63,057 nt of DNA from Verrucomicrobium sp. BvORR034 (GCF_000739635.1 NZ_BATQ01000186.1:1-63057); one strand, 5' to 3'; positions 38,034 to 47,825 are shown, counted from the first letter of the stretch. Notes: generated by a model from the letters alone, not told the origin. Made by a program: numbers and translations.

Positions 38034-38110
38034 GAGGCACTAGCTTCCCGGTATGCCATGCTTTCCCGGGGAGTGCTGCCCACTGCCCAAGGCTTGCTCC
38101 AGGACCGCGA
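38034..38110 (+). repeat. Degenerate copy of multi-hairpin module 2
   Basis: AGGCACTAGCTTCCCGGTAT matches 436-455 with one difference, and the next block (CTGCCCAAGG..GCTCCAGGACCGCGAGG) matches the corresponding part of module 2. It abuts a REP-like repeat, so the two families meet here. Confidence 0.65.
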
Positions 38111-38347
38111 GGCGCGACAGAATCAAACGCCCCAGAATCTCCCCAGGGAGACACCGCCCCCAATCTGACGCGCTCCGCTCCCCCCTTTTTTACTTTTCAC
38201 TCTCAACTTTTCACTTCTTCGATGCACCCTGCCCCAATCGACCAGCGTTAGTTCAAATGTTCGGAACTAAGGAAGATTTGGCGGCGCGGTGCTGCTGGCG
38301 ACCTCTGCTCCGGACTTCAGAATCTCATCTTCAACCTCTTCATCGTC

Positions 38348-39094
38348 ATGAGCAAGCTTGCAGGTAAAGTCGCAGTCGTCACCGGTGCCTCCAAAGGGAT
38401 TGGCGCCGCTATTGCCAAGGCGCTCGCCGCCGAGGGCGCATCCGTTGTGGTCAACTATGCCTCCAGCAAGGCAGGGGCGGAGACGGTCGTCAACGCCATC
38501 ACCGCTGCCGGGGGCAAGGCTGTGGCAGTGGGAGGCGATGTCTCGAAGGCTGCTGAGGCCGCAGGCATTGTCGAGGCTGCCATTGAGCACTTCGGTCGCC
38601 TGGACATCCTGGTGAACAACTCCGGGGTGTACGAGTTCTCCCCTATTGAGGCCATCACGGAGGAGCACTTCCATCGTCAGTTCAACATCAACGTCCTGGG
38701 CCTGCTGCTCACCACGCAGGCGGCGGTGAAGCATCTGGGCGAAGGTTCCAGCATCATCAACGTAGGCTCAATCGTCACACGCATCACGCCACCAGAAAGC
38801 GCTGTCTACACCGGCACCAAAGGGGCAGTGGATGCCATCACCGGCGTGCTCTCACGCGAACTCGGACCCAGGAAGATCCGCGTGAACTCATTGAACCCCG
38901 GCATCATTGAAACCGAAGGCACGCAAAGCGCCGGCATCATTGGTTCGGAAATGGAGACCGGCATTGTTTCCCAGACCCCGCTGGGGCGCACGGGTCAACC
39001 CAAGGACATTGCCGACATCGCCGTGTTCCTGGCTTCCGATGATTCGCGCTGGCTCACTGGCGAGCAGTTGCTGGCTGGCGGCGGTTTGCGTTGA
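38348..39094 (+). CDS. Short-chain dehydrogenase/reductase (FabG-like)
   Basis: A 248-residue NAD(P)-dependent oxidoreductase: cofactor loop VVTGASKGIGAAIAKALA at residues 10-27, GGDVSK, LDILVNNSGVYEF, a catalytic Ser in INVGSIVTRITPPESA, YTGTK as the YxxxK motif, and the C-terminal RWLTGEQLLAGGG typical of FabG/glucose-dehydrogenase-like proteins. It probably reduces a ketone or oxidises an alcohol. No pathway is indicated by its neighbours, and it is flanked on both sides by repeat-rich DNA. Confidence 0.9.
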   Translation: MSKLAGKVAVVTGASKGIGAAIAKALAAEGASVVVNYASSKAGAETVVNAITAAGGKAVAVGGDVSKAAEAAGIVEAAIEHFGRLDILVNNSGVYEFSPIEAITEEHFHRQFNINVLGLLLTTQAAVKHLGEGSSIINVGSIVTRITPPESAVYTGTKGAVDAITGVLSRELGPRKIRVNSLNPGIIETEGTQSAGIIGSEMETGIVSQTPLGRTGQPKDIADIAVFLASDDSRWLTGEQLLAGGGLR

Positions 39095-39123
39095 TTCTCG
39101 GCAGATTCAGGGGCGGTGACGGT

Positions 39124-39348
39124 TCAGTGAAACTGTTTTGAGTACGGACTCAGTCTGCTCGGTCCGCGAAAGAACGCCCAAGGCAAACTAAAGTTTGAAC
39201 TACGAACGGCATCCAGCAACCCGCTGAGCGGGGGCTCTGTTCGGGGTTCGATCTTTAGATTGCCCAGTCCGGCGTAGACAACCTGAGGCAGACTGAAGTC
39301 TGTGCTCCGAACAGCTTCCATGAGCCGTCCCGCCCGGTGTCGCTGCAC
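39124..39348. repeat. Paired hairpins with compensatory base changes
   Basis: Non-coding spacer. Two related segments each contain a perfect 6-bp-stem hairpin followed by a similar CTNCGAAC block: CAAACT-AA-AGTTTG near 39184-39197 and CAGACT-GA-AGTCTG near 39289-39302. The third stem position differs (A versus G) and its partner changes to match (T versus C). Confidence 0.65.
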
Positions 39349-39372
39349 GAAAACGCAAGCTGGTCACTGCCA

Positions 39373-39945
39373 TCAATACGATGGCTGCACATAGGTGACG
39401 GGGGCCATTCCGGAGGCCTGCGCCTGCATGCGGGCCCGCTTCAGGCGGATGTAAGAGGGGGCCTCTTCAGGGGACACCATCACCTGCATGGTCTTGGTGT
39501 CGTACAAGCGGCCCCGGTGATAGCGCACCCGCATGATGTAGGCCGGACGCGGCCCCAGAGACAAGCCGGGGCTGGTGGACAGGATGCGGTACTGGTCGGC
39601 CGAGGGCATGTGCACATTCCACCAGTTGTTGCCTGCATAGTCCCAGCGCACCGGGGCCTGGATGGTGATCTCCTCGCCCGTGGTGACGTACTTGTCGTGC
39701 TGCTGGGTGACGCCGGTTCCGTTCGCCCGGAAATCGAAGTTGTTTCTCGATTCCCTCCCTGTCGCCTGGTAGTTGTAGGGCATGTTGCTGAACTGGATCC
39801 ACCGCCCGACGATCTTGCTGGCTGGATATTGCGTATCCCCCATCTCCTGCATGGCCTGCAGATACTCGGGGTCCGGCACGACGCAGGAGCTCAAGGCAGC
39901 TGCCGCGAGTGCCACCACCAGGGCTGGTCTAAGAAGTTGTTTCAT
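39373..39945 (-). CDS. Predicted lipoprotein, last gene of the envelope operon
   Basis: A 190-residue lipoprotein: signal peptide MKQLLRPALVVALAAAALSS with Cys at residue 21. The mature part has a beta-rich core (IVGRWIQFSNMPYNY, NNFDFRANGTGV, VRWDYAGNNWWNVHM) resembling small lipocalin-like barrels, and ends with a Gln/Pro/Tyr-rich tail. Its ATG overlaps the stop of the upstream NTF2-like gene by 4 bp, so translation is likely coupled. No catalytic residues are obvious; an envelope-associated binding role is inferred from the operon. Confidence 0.75.
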   Translation of the reverse strand: MKQLLRPALVVALAAAALSSCVVPDPEYLQAMQEMGDTQYPASKIVGRWIQFSNMPYNYQATGRESRNNFDFRANGTGVTQQHDKYVTTGEEITIQAPVRWDYAGNNWWNVHMPSADQYRILSTSPGLSLGPRPAYIMRVRYHRGRLYDTKTMQVMVSPEEAPSYIRLKRARMQAQASGMAPVTYVQPSY

Positions 39946-41867
39946 AGCTTGTTCAGTCGCCGGGTCATTTCTTCAAAGCTCTCCTTGCGCGGTGTGCCTC
40001 CTTCTGAGGGGCGCTGGCGAGGCGGCGGGGTGCCGCCGGACTTGGTGGAGCCTCCCAGGGGCTGCACAGGCACGGATCGTGTGGAAACCACCGTTGCCCG
40101 CTCAAGGACGATGTGAGGGCCTCCAGGGAGGGCCACGATCTCCAGTTCACACAGGCACTCGCCCTCTCGCGCACGGCCCTCAACAGGATGCCTCACCTGA
40201 AACTGGGTGTCATAAGTCACGCGGTACCGGGCCACACCCAGCGCCTCCACCGCCACCTCAGAGGTGATGGTCTGCACCGCCACCGGCCAGCGCTCAAAGT
40301 AGTGCTCCTTGTCTCGACGAACCTCGTCGCGGGTGAGGGTGCCTTTGTCGAAGTAATCCACCTCCTCGGCGTAACTCGGCATCAATTCGTCGAGCGTCTG
40401 CTTGTTTTCCAGGAAGCGGTTCCGCACGACAAACTGCCGGATCAGCTCCTTCTCGTCCATGGCGGGCAGCGGTTCCCAGCGCTCCGCCGTCACCTGGTAT
40501 CGGTCATGCAGGAGGGTGAATGTCAGTTCAATCCGCCGCCTTCCGGCATTCCTCTCTCCCGACCTGTTTTCAAGCTGGAAGCTGGAAACCAGTGCAGCCT
40601 GGTACACAGCGGGCTCCACCTCTGTGACCTCGATCTGCCCCTCCACGTCGTACCGGGCGACGGGCCATAACTGAAAGGCGCGCTGTTTCTGCTGCCGCAA
40701 GGTATCGCGCGGTGCATTGGCCAGATTCTGCGAACTTACCTCCTGGGCATAGTAGGTCATGAAAGCCGGAAGATTTCGCGCCTGCTCCAGCTCCATCATT
40801 TCGCGAGCCATCGTGCGAATGACTTCGTCTGTGGAGACGAGCGCCCGCTTGGAACGGGGAAGGATGCTGGCGGGGAAGTCTGGATATTGCCGGAGGATGC
40901 CCTGTTGCGTGCTCATCAGGGAGAAGTCCATGGCATCGTTCACCCCGATATCCGTAGTGAGGGGCGGCTGCCAGGCCTTGATATAGGAAACAATATCCCA
41001 GGCTCCCCCCGCGTCCTTTCTGAGCAGGTAGCTCAGGGGCTCAGTGGTGGACCTTCCTGAGGCGTCCACACCGGAGATCACCACGCAGGCCCAGGCGCTG
41101 GTGAAAGCAAAGTGTTCGGGCCTGGACCTCCTGCCCCAAGGCCCGGAGTGCTCACCCTGCAGCCGGGCCAGGATGGCGGCGCGGTCATCCTGCGGACTCG
41201 CTGCGGGTGGAGCAACGGGGGGAGCTGAAGAAGGCGAAACAAGAGCGGGTTCCACTGGCGGGGGAACATTGGGCTCAGGGTCAGGCCGGGGCCGCCGTGA
41301 AGGCTGGGCATTCTGAAGTGCCAGAGATGGAGGCGGGACCGGACTGGGAGCTGAATACGCTGTGCCTGATGCGGGCGCAGGAGCGGGCAGATGCAGGGCC
41401 TTCTGGCCAGACGGCAGACCAGGAAGAGGGGCCGTCAACACCACGAACCCGGAAACCACGGCGAGCCCTCCCAGCACACCCACCAGACCCAGCGGAGTGT
41501 TCCAGCGCACCGACGATGGCACCGGCTGCTCAACCTCTCTGGCGGGTGGTGACGGTTGCGCAGTCTGTTGAAGCGGTGCAGGGGCTGGCAACGGCCCTGC
41601 TGGAATCCGTTTCAAATCACAGAGTTCCCAGAATCCGGCCAGCAAAGGTGTTTCCTCGATCAGGTCCCCCTCCGGCGAATAGTGTCCATAGCCGGTGCCT
41701 ACCTTCAAGCTCCGCCCCACCGTCTGACCATCTTCCGTAAAGTGATCCCAAATCTCCGTATTCGGCCCCGTGGGCGGCCGCACGGAAGTCGCCGCGAGGG
41801 TGCCATCTTCCAGATACCACTCGAGTGTGGGGTAGCCCTCAGGGGAGATGGTGGCGAACGAGTACAT
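39942..41867 (-). CDS. Membrane-anchored protein with two C-terminal NTF2/SnoaL-like domains
   Basis: 641 residues. The N-terminal 90 residues form a small beta domain (MYSFATISPEGYPTLEWYLE). A transmembrane helix follows at about 125-150 (LGLVGVLGGLAVVSGFVVLT), then a long Pro/Ala/Ser-rich linker. The C-terminal half has two related segments at about 340-455 and 459-580 that look like NTF2/SnoaL-type alpha+beta domains (FMTYYAQEV..., LMPSYAEEVDYFDKG). The open frame continues upstream to 42356 but overlaps the GYF-like gene in another frame, so ATG 41867 is chosen. It is third in a four-gene operon. Function is unknown. Confidence 0.7.
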   Translation of the reverse strand: MYSFATISPEGYPTLEWYLEDGTLAATSVRPPTGPNTEIWDHFTEDGQTVGRSLKVGTGYGHYSPEGDLIEETPLLAGFWELCDLKRIPAGPLPAPAPLQQTAQPSPPAREVEQPVPSSVRWNTPLGLVGVLGGLAVVSGFVVLTAPLPGLPSGQKALHLPAPAPASGTAYSAPSPVPPPSLALQNAQPSRRPRPDPEPNVPPPVEPALVSPSSAPPVAPPAASPQDDRAAILARLQGEHSGPWGRRSRPEHFAFTSAWACVVISGVDASGRSTTEPLSYLLRKDAGGAWDIVSYIKAWQPPLTTDIGVNDAMDFSLMSTQQGILRQYPDFPASILPRSKRALVSTDEVIRTMAREMMELEQARNLPAFMTYYAQEVSSQNLANAPRDTLRQQKQRAFQLWPVARYDVEGQIEVTEVEPAVYQAALVSSFQLENRSGERNAGRRRIELTFTLLHDRYQVTAERWEPLPAMDEKELIRQFVVRNRFLENKQTLDELMPSYAEEVDYFDKGTLTRDEVRRDKEHYFERWPVAVQTITSEVAVEALGVARYRVTYDTQFQVRHPVEGRAREGECLCELEIVALPGGPHIVLERATVVSTRSVPVQPLGGSTKSGGTPPPRQRPSEGGTPRKESFEEMTRRLNKL

Positions 41868-41893
41868 GAGGGGTGCGACGGCGGTGGGGGGTC

Positions 41894-42484
41894 TCAGGAT
41901 TCCCGGCGGAGCAGCACGAGGCGGTCTGAGTTTTCCAGAAAGGGACAGACGTAAACTGCGGTGTCGATGGTGGCGGCCAGCAGGCTGGCCTGCACCCGCA
42001 AGAAGGTGGCCCGCGCCGCGAAGAAGGCGTAGATGCCAAATCCCAGCAAGGCTGCCAGCAACGGTGCGGCCCAGAGCGGACCTCGTTGTGACAGCATCAC
42101 CGACCCCAAAAACACCCACGCTGCCGCCGCGATCACCAGGCCCAAAATGACACCGATCGCTTGAAGCAGATTGGCCTTGATCCCAAGGCCCTTCACCAGC
42201 GACTGGCCGTGGCCGTAGCGCTTCATGGCGAAGACCACCGCCTCGTGATCCCGCGGTGTGGATGCGCCTGCCCCGGTGACCGTCCCTGACGATGAGGGTA
42301 CGGCGGACTGCCGCCGACGGGCCAGACCATCCAGCACCTCCACCACTGTCAACCAAGCCGGGTCACCCTCGATGCGGGCGGGAGTGTTTGGATTCACTCG
42401 CCCCTGCTCAAAAAGGCGGCGAAGCACCGCCTCGGGGAGGATTTGGCTGGGTTGATTGGGTAGATCGATTTCGATTTTGATCAT
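41894..42484 (-). CDS. GYF-like domain membrane protein
   Basis: A 196-residue protein. Residues 1-55 (PEAVLRRLFEQGRVNPNTPA, then EGDPAWLTVVEVLDGL) resemble the GYF_2-type domain found in bacterial membrane proteins, which is thought to read out protein partners. Two transmembrane helices follow at about 105-150 (LLQAIGVILGLVIAAAAWVF and a second), then a C-terminal tail ending in LVLLRRES. It overlaps the 3' end of the upstream repeat membrane protein by 77 bp and lies 26 bp before the NTF2-like gene, so it is embedded in the operon. Confidence 0.7.
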   Translation of the reverse strand: MIKIEIDLPNQPSQILPEAVLRRLFEQGRVNPNTPARIEGDPAWLTVVEVLDGLARRRQSAVPSSSGTVTGAGASTPRDHEAVVFAMKRYGHGQSLVKGLGIKANLLQAIGVILGLVIAAAAWVFLGSVMLSQRGPLWAAPLLAALLGFGIYAFFAARATFLRVQASLLAATIDTAVYVCPFLENSDRLVLLRRES

Positions 42485-43592
42485 GCGAAGACTTGGATGG
42501 AATGAGAGCCGATGGCTGGGCCGGCGGGGTCAGAAAGTCGCGACGCAAACTGTCGGGTAATCCGCGGCCTACGATCGCCAGCAGAAGGAGCAGGATCGCA
42601 CAAAAGAGGGTTCCGACAGTACCCCATGCGGCATCCCACCCTCCTGGCAGCGCTTGCGTAGTGCGCACGCTCCAATGGAGGCCACGCCTGAATCCGGCCT
42701 TGGCCCGCATGACCGCAAAAAACACCCCTACTGCACCAGCAGCCAGCGCGGCGCCGATCACCCAGGGCATTTCATCATGCAGCACGTGAAGCGGCCAGAT
42801 CAGCAAGATCATCCACGCCAGCGCCAGCAGACCTGGCAGCACCAGATCGGGGCTGGTCTTTCGCAGCCGTTCCGTCACCCTTTCATCCACCTTGTAGCCG
42901 CCCTTTGCAGTGCGCGCGACCGGGGCCCCTCCCAGGATGACAGGACCGGCCCGAAACCCACGCCACACGCCCATGGCAAAACCCGACACCCAGCCCAGGG
43001 CCATGCCGCCGGCCCAAAAGGGCAGGCTCGTGAATACGATCATGATCGCCACCACAAGGGCAAAGAGAACCAGGCCCACTTTCATCATGAACCAGCCCAT
43101 CTGCATCGGCAGTTCCACCAAGGGCGCGCCATCCCCTGATGAAAAACTCCGCGGACGATCATAGTGCACGGGAACCACCGCTCTGGGCCCGACGGGGACC
43201 CGACCCCTGCCGTCAGTATGCTCCATGTAGGGCCTGCCCCAAAAGTCAGTCCGCTCATCTGAGCGGGTCACACTGCCATCAGGATGGGTGGTCTCCAGAT
43301 ACTTGTCACCGAAAAGACCCTGCTGCTCCCGGGTGATGGATTTGCCACCATCAGCATCAATGGTTTCAAGGTATTCCCCACCCAAGAGACCTGTCTCTTT
43401 GTAGGTCCTGGACACCGTGCCATCCGCATGGCGGGTCTCGATGTAGTCATTCCCCAGCCAGGTGGTCTCCGGGCGGGATTCAGCAATGACTTTCCCGTCG
43501 TCGTTAGAATGTTCGACGTAGTCACTTCCCCAGAGGTCCTTCTGCTTGCGGGATTCTCCCATGGCTGTGGAGCAATACGCCTCGACCTTCAA
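42408..43592 (-). CDS. Repeat-containing membrane protein, first gene of the envelope operon
   Basis: A 394-residue protein. The first 125 residues hold five degenerate repeats of about 24 residues, each with an (L/F)(W/L/F)G..Y.E....DG core (for example LWGSDYVEHSNDDG, GLFGDKYLETTHPDG), reminiscent of MORN/YD-type repeats. Several transmembrane helices follow from about 165 to 360 (MMKVGLVLFALVVAIMIVF, LVLPGLLALAWMILLIWPLH). TTG 43592 is supported by GGAG 6 bases upstream; ATG 43562 is an alternative. It heads the operon running to 39373. The repeats may bind a ligand or oligomerise on one face of the membrane. Confidence 0.7.
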   Translation of the reverse strand: MKVEAYCSTAMGESRKQKDLWGSDYVEHSNDDGKVIAESRPETTWLGNDYIETRHADGTVSRTYKETGLLGGEYLETIDADGGKSITREQQGLFGDKYLETTHPDGSVTRSDERTDFWGRPYMEHTDGRGRVPVGPRAVVPVHYDRPRSFSSGDGAPLVELPMQMGWFMMKVGLVLFALVVAIMIVFTSLPFWAGGMALGWVSGFAMGVWRGFRAGPVILGGAPVARTAKGGYKVDERVTERLRKTSPDLVLPGLLALAWMILLIWPLHVLHDEMPWVIGAALAAGAVGVFFAVMRAKAGFRRGLHWSVRTTQALPGGWDAAWGTVGTLFCAILLLLLAIVGRGLPDSLRRDFLTPPAQPSALIPSKSSHDQNRNRSTQSTQPNPPRGGASPPF

Positions 43593-43790
43593 GGTTTCTC
43601 CGTAGGTTGCAAGATATTTTGGCGCATTCCATCACCGTGCATCGTGCATGTCCTGCGGTTCCCAAACAACCTCATGCAGTTACTACGGCCAGTGCGACGC
43701 TAGCGGCTCAGCAAGGCCCCTGTATCCGCGAAGGTGCTGGATCACATGGCGATGGGAAGAATTGCCACTGGATTGCGTAGAGGTTTCTCC

Positions 43791-44528
43791 ATGAACTACG
43801 CTTTCTTTTCCCGTCGTCATTTGCTGGTCGCCGCTGGCTCGCTGCTCCTCACCGCCAGCGGTATGATGGCGGCCGATCCACCGCCTGCCAAAGAGACGGA
43901 CAAACGTCTGCATGCCGATGGCAAGAGCTGGAAGCTGAACAAGGCGGTGATCGAAGACCCGAGCCGCCCGAGGGTGCTGCTGATCGGGGACTCCATCCTG
44001 GGCGGTTATATGAATCCCGTGATCAAGGCGCTGGATGGCAAGGCGTATGTGGATGCCTGGATGCATCCGCACGCGCAGTCTCCGCATCTGAACAAGCTCC
44101 TGGGTGAGATGCTGGACAACGGCCCGTATGATGTGGTGCACTTCAACATGGGTCTGCATGGCTGGCAGGCGGGCCGCATCAAGGAAGGCACCTTTGAACC
44201 GCTGACCAAGGCCTTTGTGGAAGTGATCCGGACGAAGCTGCCCAAGGCCAAGGTCATCTGGGCCAGTAGCACGCCGGTGACGGTGAAGGGCAAACCCACC
44301 GAGCTGGATCCCGAGATCAACCCCGTCATCATTGAGCACAACCGCATGGCGGCGAATGTGATGAAGGAGCTGAATGTGCCGGTGAATGACTTCTACTCCC
44401 TGCTGGTGGGCAAGCTCGAGTGGGCGCGGGGTGACCAGTTCCACTGGAAGCCGGAGGCCTATGCGGTGCTGGCCAAGACCTGCGCGGAGTCTGTGGAACG
44501 GGAGCTGCCAGTCGCCATCAAGAAGTAG
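43791..44528 (+). CDS. Exported SGNH/GDSL-type hydrolase
   Basis: A 245-residue protein with a Tat-like or Sec signal ([20 protein letters not shown]). The SGNH blocks are visible: block [14 protein letters not shown] with the nucleophile Ser, an [10 protein letters not shown] segment with the oxyanion Asn and Gly, and a C-terminal [10 protein letters not shown] supplying the Asp-His pair. Such enzymes deacetylate or de-esterify sugars and lipids in the periplasm. ATG 43791 is preceded by AGAGG and puts the signal at the N-terminus. Its 3' end overlaps the convergent oxidoreductase gene by 11 bp. Confidence 0.85.
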   Translation: MNYAFFSRRHLLVAAGSLLLTASGMMAADPPPAKETDKRLHADGKSWKLNKAVIEDPSRPRVLLIGDSILGGYMNPVIKALDGKAYVDAWMHPHAQSPHLNKLLGEMLDNGPYDVVHFNMGLHGWQAGRIKEGTFEPLTKAFVEVIRTKLPKAKVIWASSTPVTVKGKPTELDPEINPVIIEHNRMAANVMKELNVPVNDFYSLLVGKLEWARGDQFHWKPEAYAVLAKTCAESVERELPVAIKK

Positions 44529-45630
44529 CCAGCTGGGTCGCTATGGCGGCCAGGGCGACGGAGTCACGGCCGTTGCGCTCGGTGATCTTCCGAACGTGGT
44601 TGCGATCACGCAACCACGCCAGTTGATCGGCAAAGAGCGAGCGCAGCAGCTCACAATAGCGACGCTGCTTGTCGTCACCCAGTGCGTGCTGCATCTCGAT
44701 CTGCTGGTAGATGTCGAGTTCCTTGAACCTTCCGCGAGCCGCGCGGTCGCGACCGCCGAAGGTCTTGAGGACATCCAGTCGCGAGCCGGGGAACAGCTCC
44801 ATCAGCGTGCGAGTTTGAGCTTCGTCCACGGCCGCTCGAATCCGCGCCCGCACGGGCACCCATTCCTCCAGCGTGATCTCGCCGTGCTCAAAGAGCAGGC
44901 GGAACTCCTGGCGGTCGAGCCGCGAGGGTTGCGTGAAGCCGTGATAGTAGTTCACCAGCGGCCCACTGGCATGGCGCACAGTGCATTGCACCTGTTCCTC
45001 AATGTCTGAACCGGGCCTCAAGACACGTTGCGCGGCCACGACGGTGCCTTCGCCCAGCCAGCCTTCGAAGAGGTCGAAGAAATGCACCCCATGCTCGATG
45101 AAGATGCCCCCGCTCTTCTCGCGATCCCAGAACCAGTGGTCCACGCCCAGCCCTTCGTCACTGGCGTAGTTTTCAAACCAGCCATGCAGACAGGCTCCCA
45201 GCACACCGGAGGCCACCAGATCCCGCGTGGCCTCATAGAGCGGGTTATACCGTTGCATCAGGTTGGCGACGCAGAGGAGGTCCCGCTCCTGGGCCAGGGC
45301 CAGCAGGTCATCCGCCTGCTCTACGGTCATGGCCAGGGGCTTTTCACAGAGCACATGTTTCCCGGCCAGGAGCGCTGCCCGTGCCTGGGGGTAGTGCAGA
45401 AACGGCGGCGTGGCGATGTAAACGAGGTCCACCTCCGGACTCGCCAGCAGCGCGTCCACCTCCACGAGATCCGGCACGCCAAAGCGTCGGGACATGGCGA
45501 GGGCTGCCTCCCGGAGCGTGCCCGCGATCCCTACAAGTTTCACTCCCGGGATCTGGAGAAACTGCTGGAGGGCAAACAGGCCGAAGCCTCCCGTACCAAT
45601 GGCACCGACACCGAGCGATTCCGTTTTCAT
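44518..45630 (-). CDS. Gfo/Idh/MocA-family oxidoreductase
   Basis: A 370-residue cytosolic dehydrogenase. The N-terminal Rossmann fold reads [19 protein letters not shown], with [20 protein letters not shown] and the family signature [11 protein letters not shown] around residues 93-103. The C-terminal substrate domain contains [20 protein letters not shown] with its conserved His. Relatives oxidise or reduce sugars and inositols using NAD(P). It is convergent with the SGNH hydrolase and lies beside the acetylesterase, which fits a local carbohydrate-processing set. Confidence 0.9.
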   Translation of the reverse strand: MKTESLGVGAIGTGGFGLFALQQFLQIPGVKLVGIAGTLREAALAMSRRFGVPDLVEVDALLASPEVDLVYIATPPFLHYPQARAALLAGKHVLCEKPLAMTVEQADDLLALAQERDLLCVANLMQRYNPLYEATRDLVASGVLGACLHGWFENYASDEGLGVDHWFWDREKSGGIFIEHGVHFFDLFEGWLGEGTVVAAQRVLRPGSDIEEQVQCTVRHASGPLVNYYHGFTQPSRLDRQEFRLLFEHGEITLEEWVPVRARIRAAVDEAQTRTLMELFPGSRLDVLKTFGGRDRAARGRFKELDIYQQIEMQHALGDDKQRRYCELLRSLFADQLAWLRDRNHVRKITERNGRDSVALAAIATQLATS

Positions 45631-45920
45631 ATCAGGGGAGGAACCCCAACCCGAATCGCGGCATGAACACGGCCCTTACCGATAAAAAGTCCTGCGTACG
45701 CCTCCCAGGTGGGCCGGCCCTCTGGGCTCGGTGGAGAAACGGGTGGCGTTCCATAAGACCCACCGTCGTCGGGTTTCGGAGAAGGGACAGCTAAATCGCT
45801 GGAAAGAGTGGCTGGGGTGCCCGGGCGCTCGTGCAATCCCTCCCGACCGCATGGTCTATTGTGGAAGTTATTCCAGGATGATACGCCTCTCTTTTGGCCA
45901 TGAGGTGCCGCATTGTTTTC

Positions 45921-47507
45921 ATGAAATCCTGCTCCATTCCCACGCTGTCCGCCGTGATGCTGGCAGCTCTGACGATCTGCACTTCTGCAGAGGTCACTCC
46001 CAACTCCCTCTTCTGCGACCACATGGTGCTGCAGCGGGAGCGGCCTCTCCCCATCTGGGGTGTGGCTGATCCGGGAGAAAAAATAAGTGTGCGCTTTGCC
46101 GGGGAGACGAAGCAAGGCACCGCCGGGGCCGACGGGAAGTGGATGGTGGTGCTGAAGCCCAAGCCGGTGTCCGGAAACGGGCAGGCCCTGGTGATTCAAG
46201 GAAAGAACACGGTCACCATCAAGGACGTGCTGGTGGGCGACGTGTGGCTGGGGACGGGCCAGTCCAACATGGACTGGAACCTCAACGTGACCGACCGCAA
46301 GGAGGAGATCCTGAAGATGCCGCCGGGCACCTTTGACCGGATCCGGCTCTTCAAGGTGGCAGAGACAGGTGCGGATGCACCGGTGGCCAACGCCGCGGGC
46401 ACCTGGACGCTCGCGAGCACAGAGGAGATCATGAAGTTCAGCGCCACCTTGTTCTACTTTGGCGAGGAGCTGCAGAAGCATCTGCCAGAGGTCCCGCTGG
46501 GATTGATCCGGTCCTCGGTGGGCGCCACCAACTTGTACTCCTGGATCCCCAATGAGGTGCGCGATCAGGATCCCTCCGCCGAGTCTCTGCGCACCTGGTG
46601 GGGCAATGCCACCAAGACCTGGACGCCGGAGAAGCAGGCGCAGCGCGACAGGGAAACTGCGGAGTACTTTGCGAAGGTGGATGAACTCAAGAAAGCGAAG
46701 CAACCGGTGCCAGCCACGCTCGTGAAGCCAGGCGAGCTCATCGGGCCGCGTTGGTCGCGCCGCCCTTCGGCGCTGTACAACGGCATGATCGCGCCCTTGC
46801 AGCCCTTCGCCCTGCGCGGCCAGATCTGGTATCAGGGTGAGTGGGACTCCAAGTGGGACTGGGTGACGGTGTATCACGATCTCTTCGTGGCTTATGCGCG
46901 GGAGTATCGTGCGCGATGGGCGGCAGCTTCCGGGGAGAAGGCCCTGGGGCAGTATCCCATCTATCTGGTGCAACTACCGGCCCGGGAGCCGGGGGACGGC
47001 CGCTACTGGCCGTACATGCGTGAGGTTCAGGAAAAACTGGGGACGGATGTGCCGGACAGCGGCTTTGTCGTGACGTATGACACCAATGACCCCAAGGAGC
47101 TGCACCCGAAAGAGAAGTCCCCCATTGGCCGCCGGCTGGCCTGGCTGGCGCTGGGCAAGACCTATGGACAGAAGGTGTCCTGGCGGGGACCGAGGTTCGT
47201 GGAGGCCAGGCCGGTGAATGGGGGTCTGATGGTGAATTTTGACCCTGGCAACGGGGAACTGAAGAGCCGTGACGGAGAGGCCTTGCGCGGCTTTGAGCTG
47301 GCCGGGGATGATGGAAACTACCAGACGGCGGCGGCTGAGATCAGGGGGAATGCGGTGTTTCTGAAGGCTGCGGGAGTGCAGAAGCCGAAGACGGTGAGGT
47401 ATGCTTTTGTGCCGGCGCTGGAGAAGCCGAATTTTGTGAATACGGCGGGATTGCCGGCGGTGCCGTTTCGGACGGACGGGCTGCCGCTGCCGGGGAAGCC
47501 GAAGTGA
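45921..47507 (+). CDS. Sialate O-acetylesterase (9-O-acetylesterase family)
   Basis: A 528-residue exported esterase. After a signal peptide (MKSCSIPTLSAVMLAALTIC) come the family hallmarks: LFCDHMVLQRERPLPIWGVA, a beta domain, the catalytic block VWLGTGQSNMDW with the nucleophile Ser, VPLGLIRSSVGATNLYSWIP and RGQIWYQGEWDSKW. A His-containing region follows further on. Such enzymes remove acetyl groups from sialic acids or from plant and algal polysaccharides. ATG 45921 is chosen over 45894 to place the signal peptide first. It is followed by a multi-hairpin repeat copy. Confidence 0.9.
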   Translation: MKSCSIPTLSAVMLAALTICTSAEVTPNSLFCDHMVLQRERPLPIWGVADPGEKISVRFAGETKQGTAGADGKWMVVLKPKPVSGNGQALVIQGKNTVTIKDVLVGDVWLGTGQSNMDWNLNVTDRKEEILKMPPGTFDRIRLFKVAETGADAPVANAAGTWTLASTEEIMKFSATLFYFGEELQKHLPEVPLGLIRSSVGATNLYSWIPNEVRDQDPSAESLRTWWGNATKTWTPEKQAQRDRETAEYFAKVDELKKAKQPVPATLVKPGELIGPRWSRRPSALYNGMIAPLQPFALRGQIWYQGEWDSKWDWVTVYHDLFVAYAREYRARWAAASGEKALGQYPIYLVQLPAREPGDGRYWPYMREVQEKLGTDVPDSGFVVTYDTNDPKELHPKEKSPIGRRLAWLALGKTYGQKVSWRGPRFVEARPVNGGLMVNFDPGNGELKSRDGEALRGFELAGDDGNYQTAAAEIRGNAVFLKAAGVQKPKTVRYAFVPALEKPNFVNTAGLPAVPFRTDGLPLPGKPK

Positions 47508-47545
47508 AAGGGGGCGAGCCTTCGATGTTGGAGGCTCGTGGCGTG

Positions 47546-47825
47546 AGCTCGGGGAGCGCACGCATCTTGCGTGCTGTTTCCGGCATCTTGCCGGGAACGT
47601 CAGTCGGCGGGTGACCTCGCGAGGTGTGACCAACCAAACATTCGTGCAACATCGCACTTGAGCGACGTGGAGGCGTTGATGGCGGTGGAAGGGAAAGCAG
47701 ATGCTGTCGGCCTCCGCACCTGATCATCCTCTGCGGAGGTACCCAACGTTGACTCGCTTAGGGCTCGTCCAACGTTGGGCTGTGTTAGATATCCCCGCTG
47801 GGGATCAACTTCGGACTGAGCAGGA
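47546..47825 (-). repeat. Multi-hairpin dispersed repeat, module 1 (third copy)
   Basis: The same hairpin order as 9275-9520: GCACGCA-TCT-TGCGTGC, CCGGCA-TCT-TGCCGG, CCTC-TGC-GGAGG, the CCAACGTTG palindrome and ATCCCC-GCT-GGGGAT. It stops abruptly at about 47825, with module 2 absent. The rest of 47508-48294 is also gene-free. Confidence 0.8.

Noticed and set aside
41868-42356. N-terminal extension of the NTF2-like gene
   Set aside because: The extension reads an Arg/Gly-rich sequence and overlaps the GYF-like gene, which has real protein features in another frame.
45627-46973. 448-codon minus-strand open frame
   Set aside because: Antisense to the sialate O-acetylesterase gene; no signal or motif.
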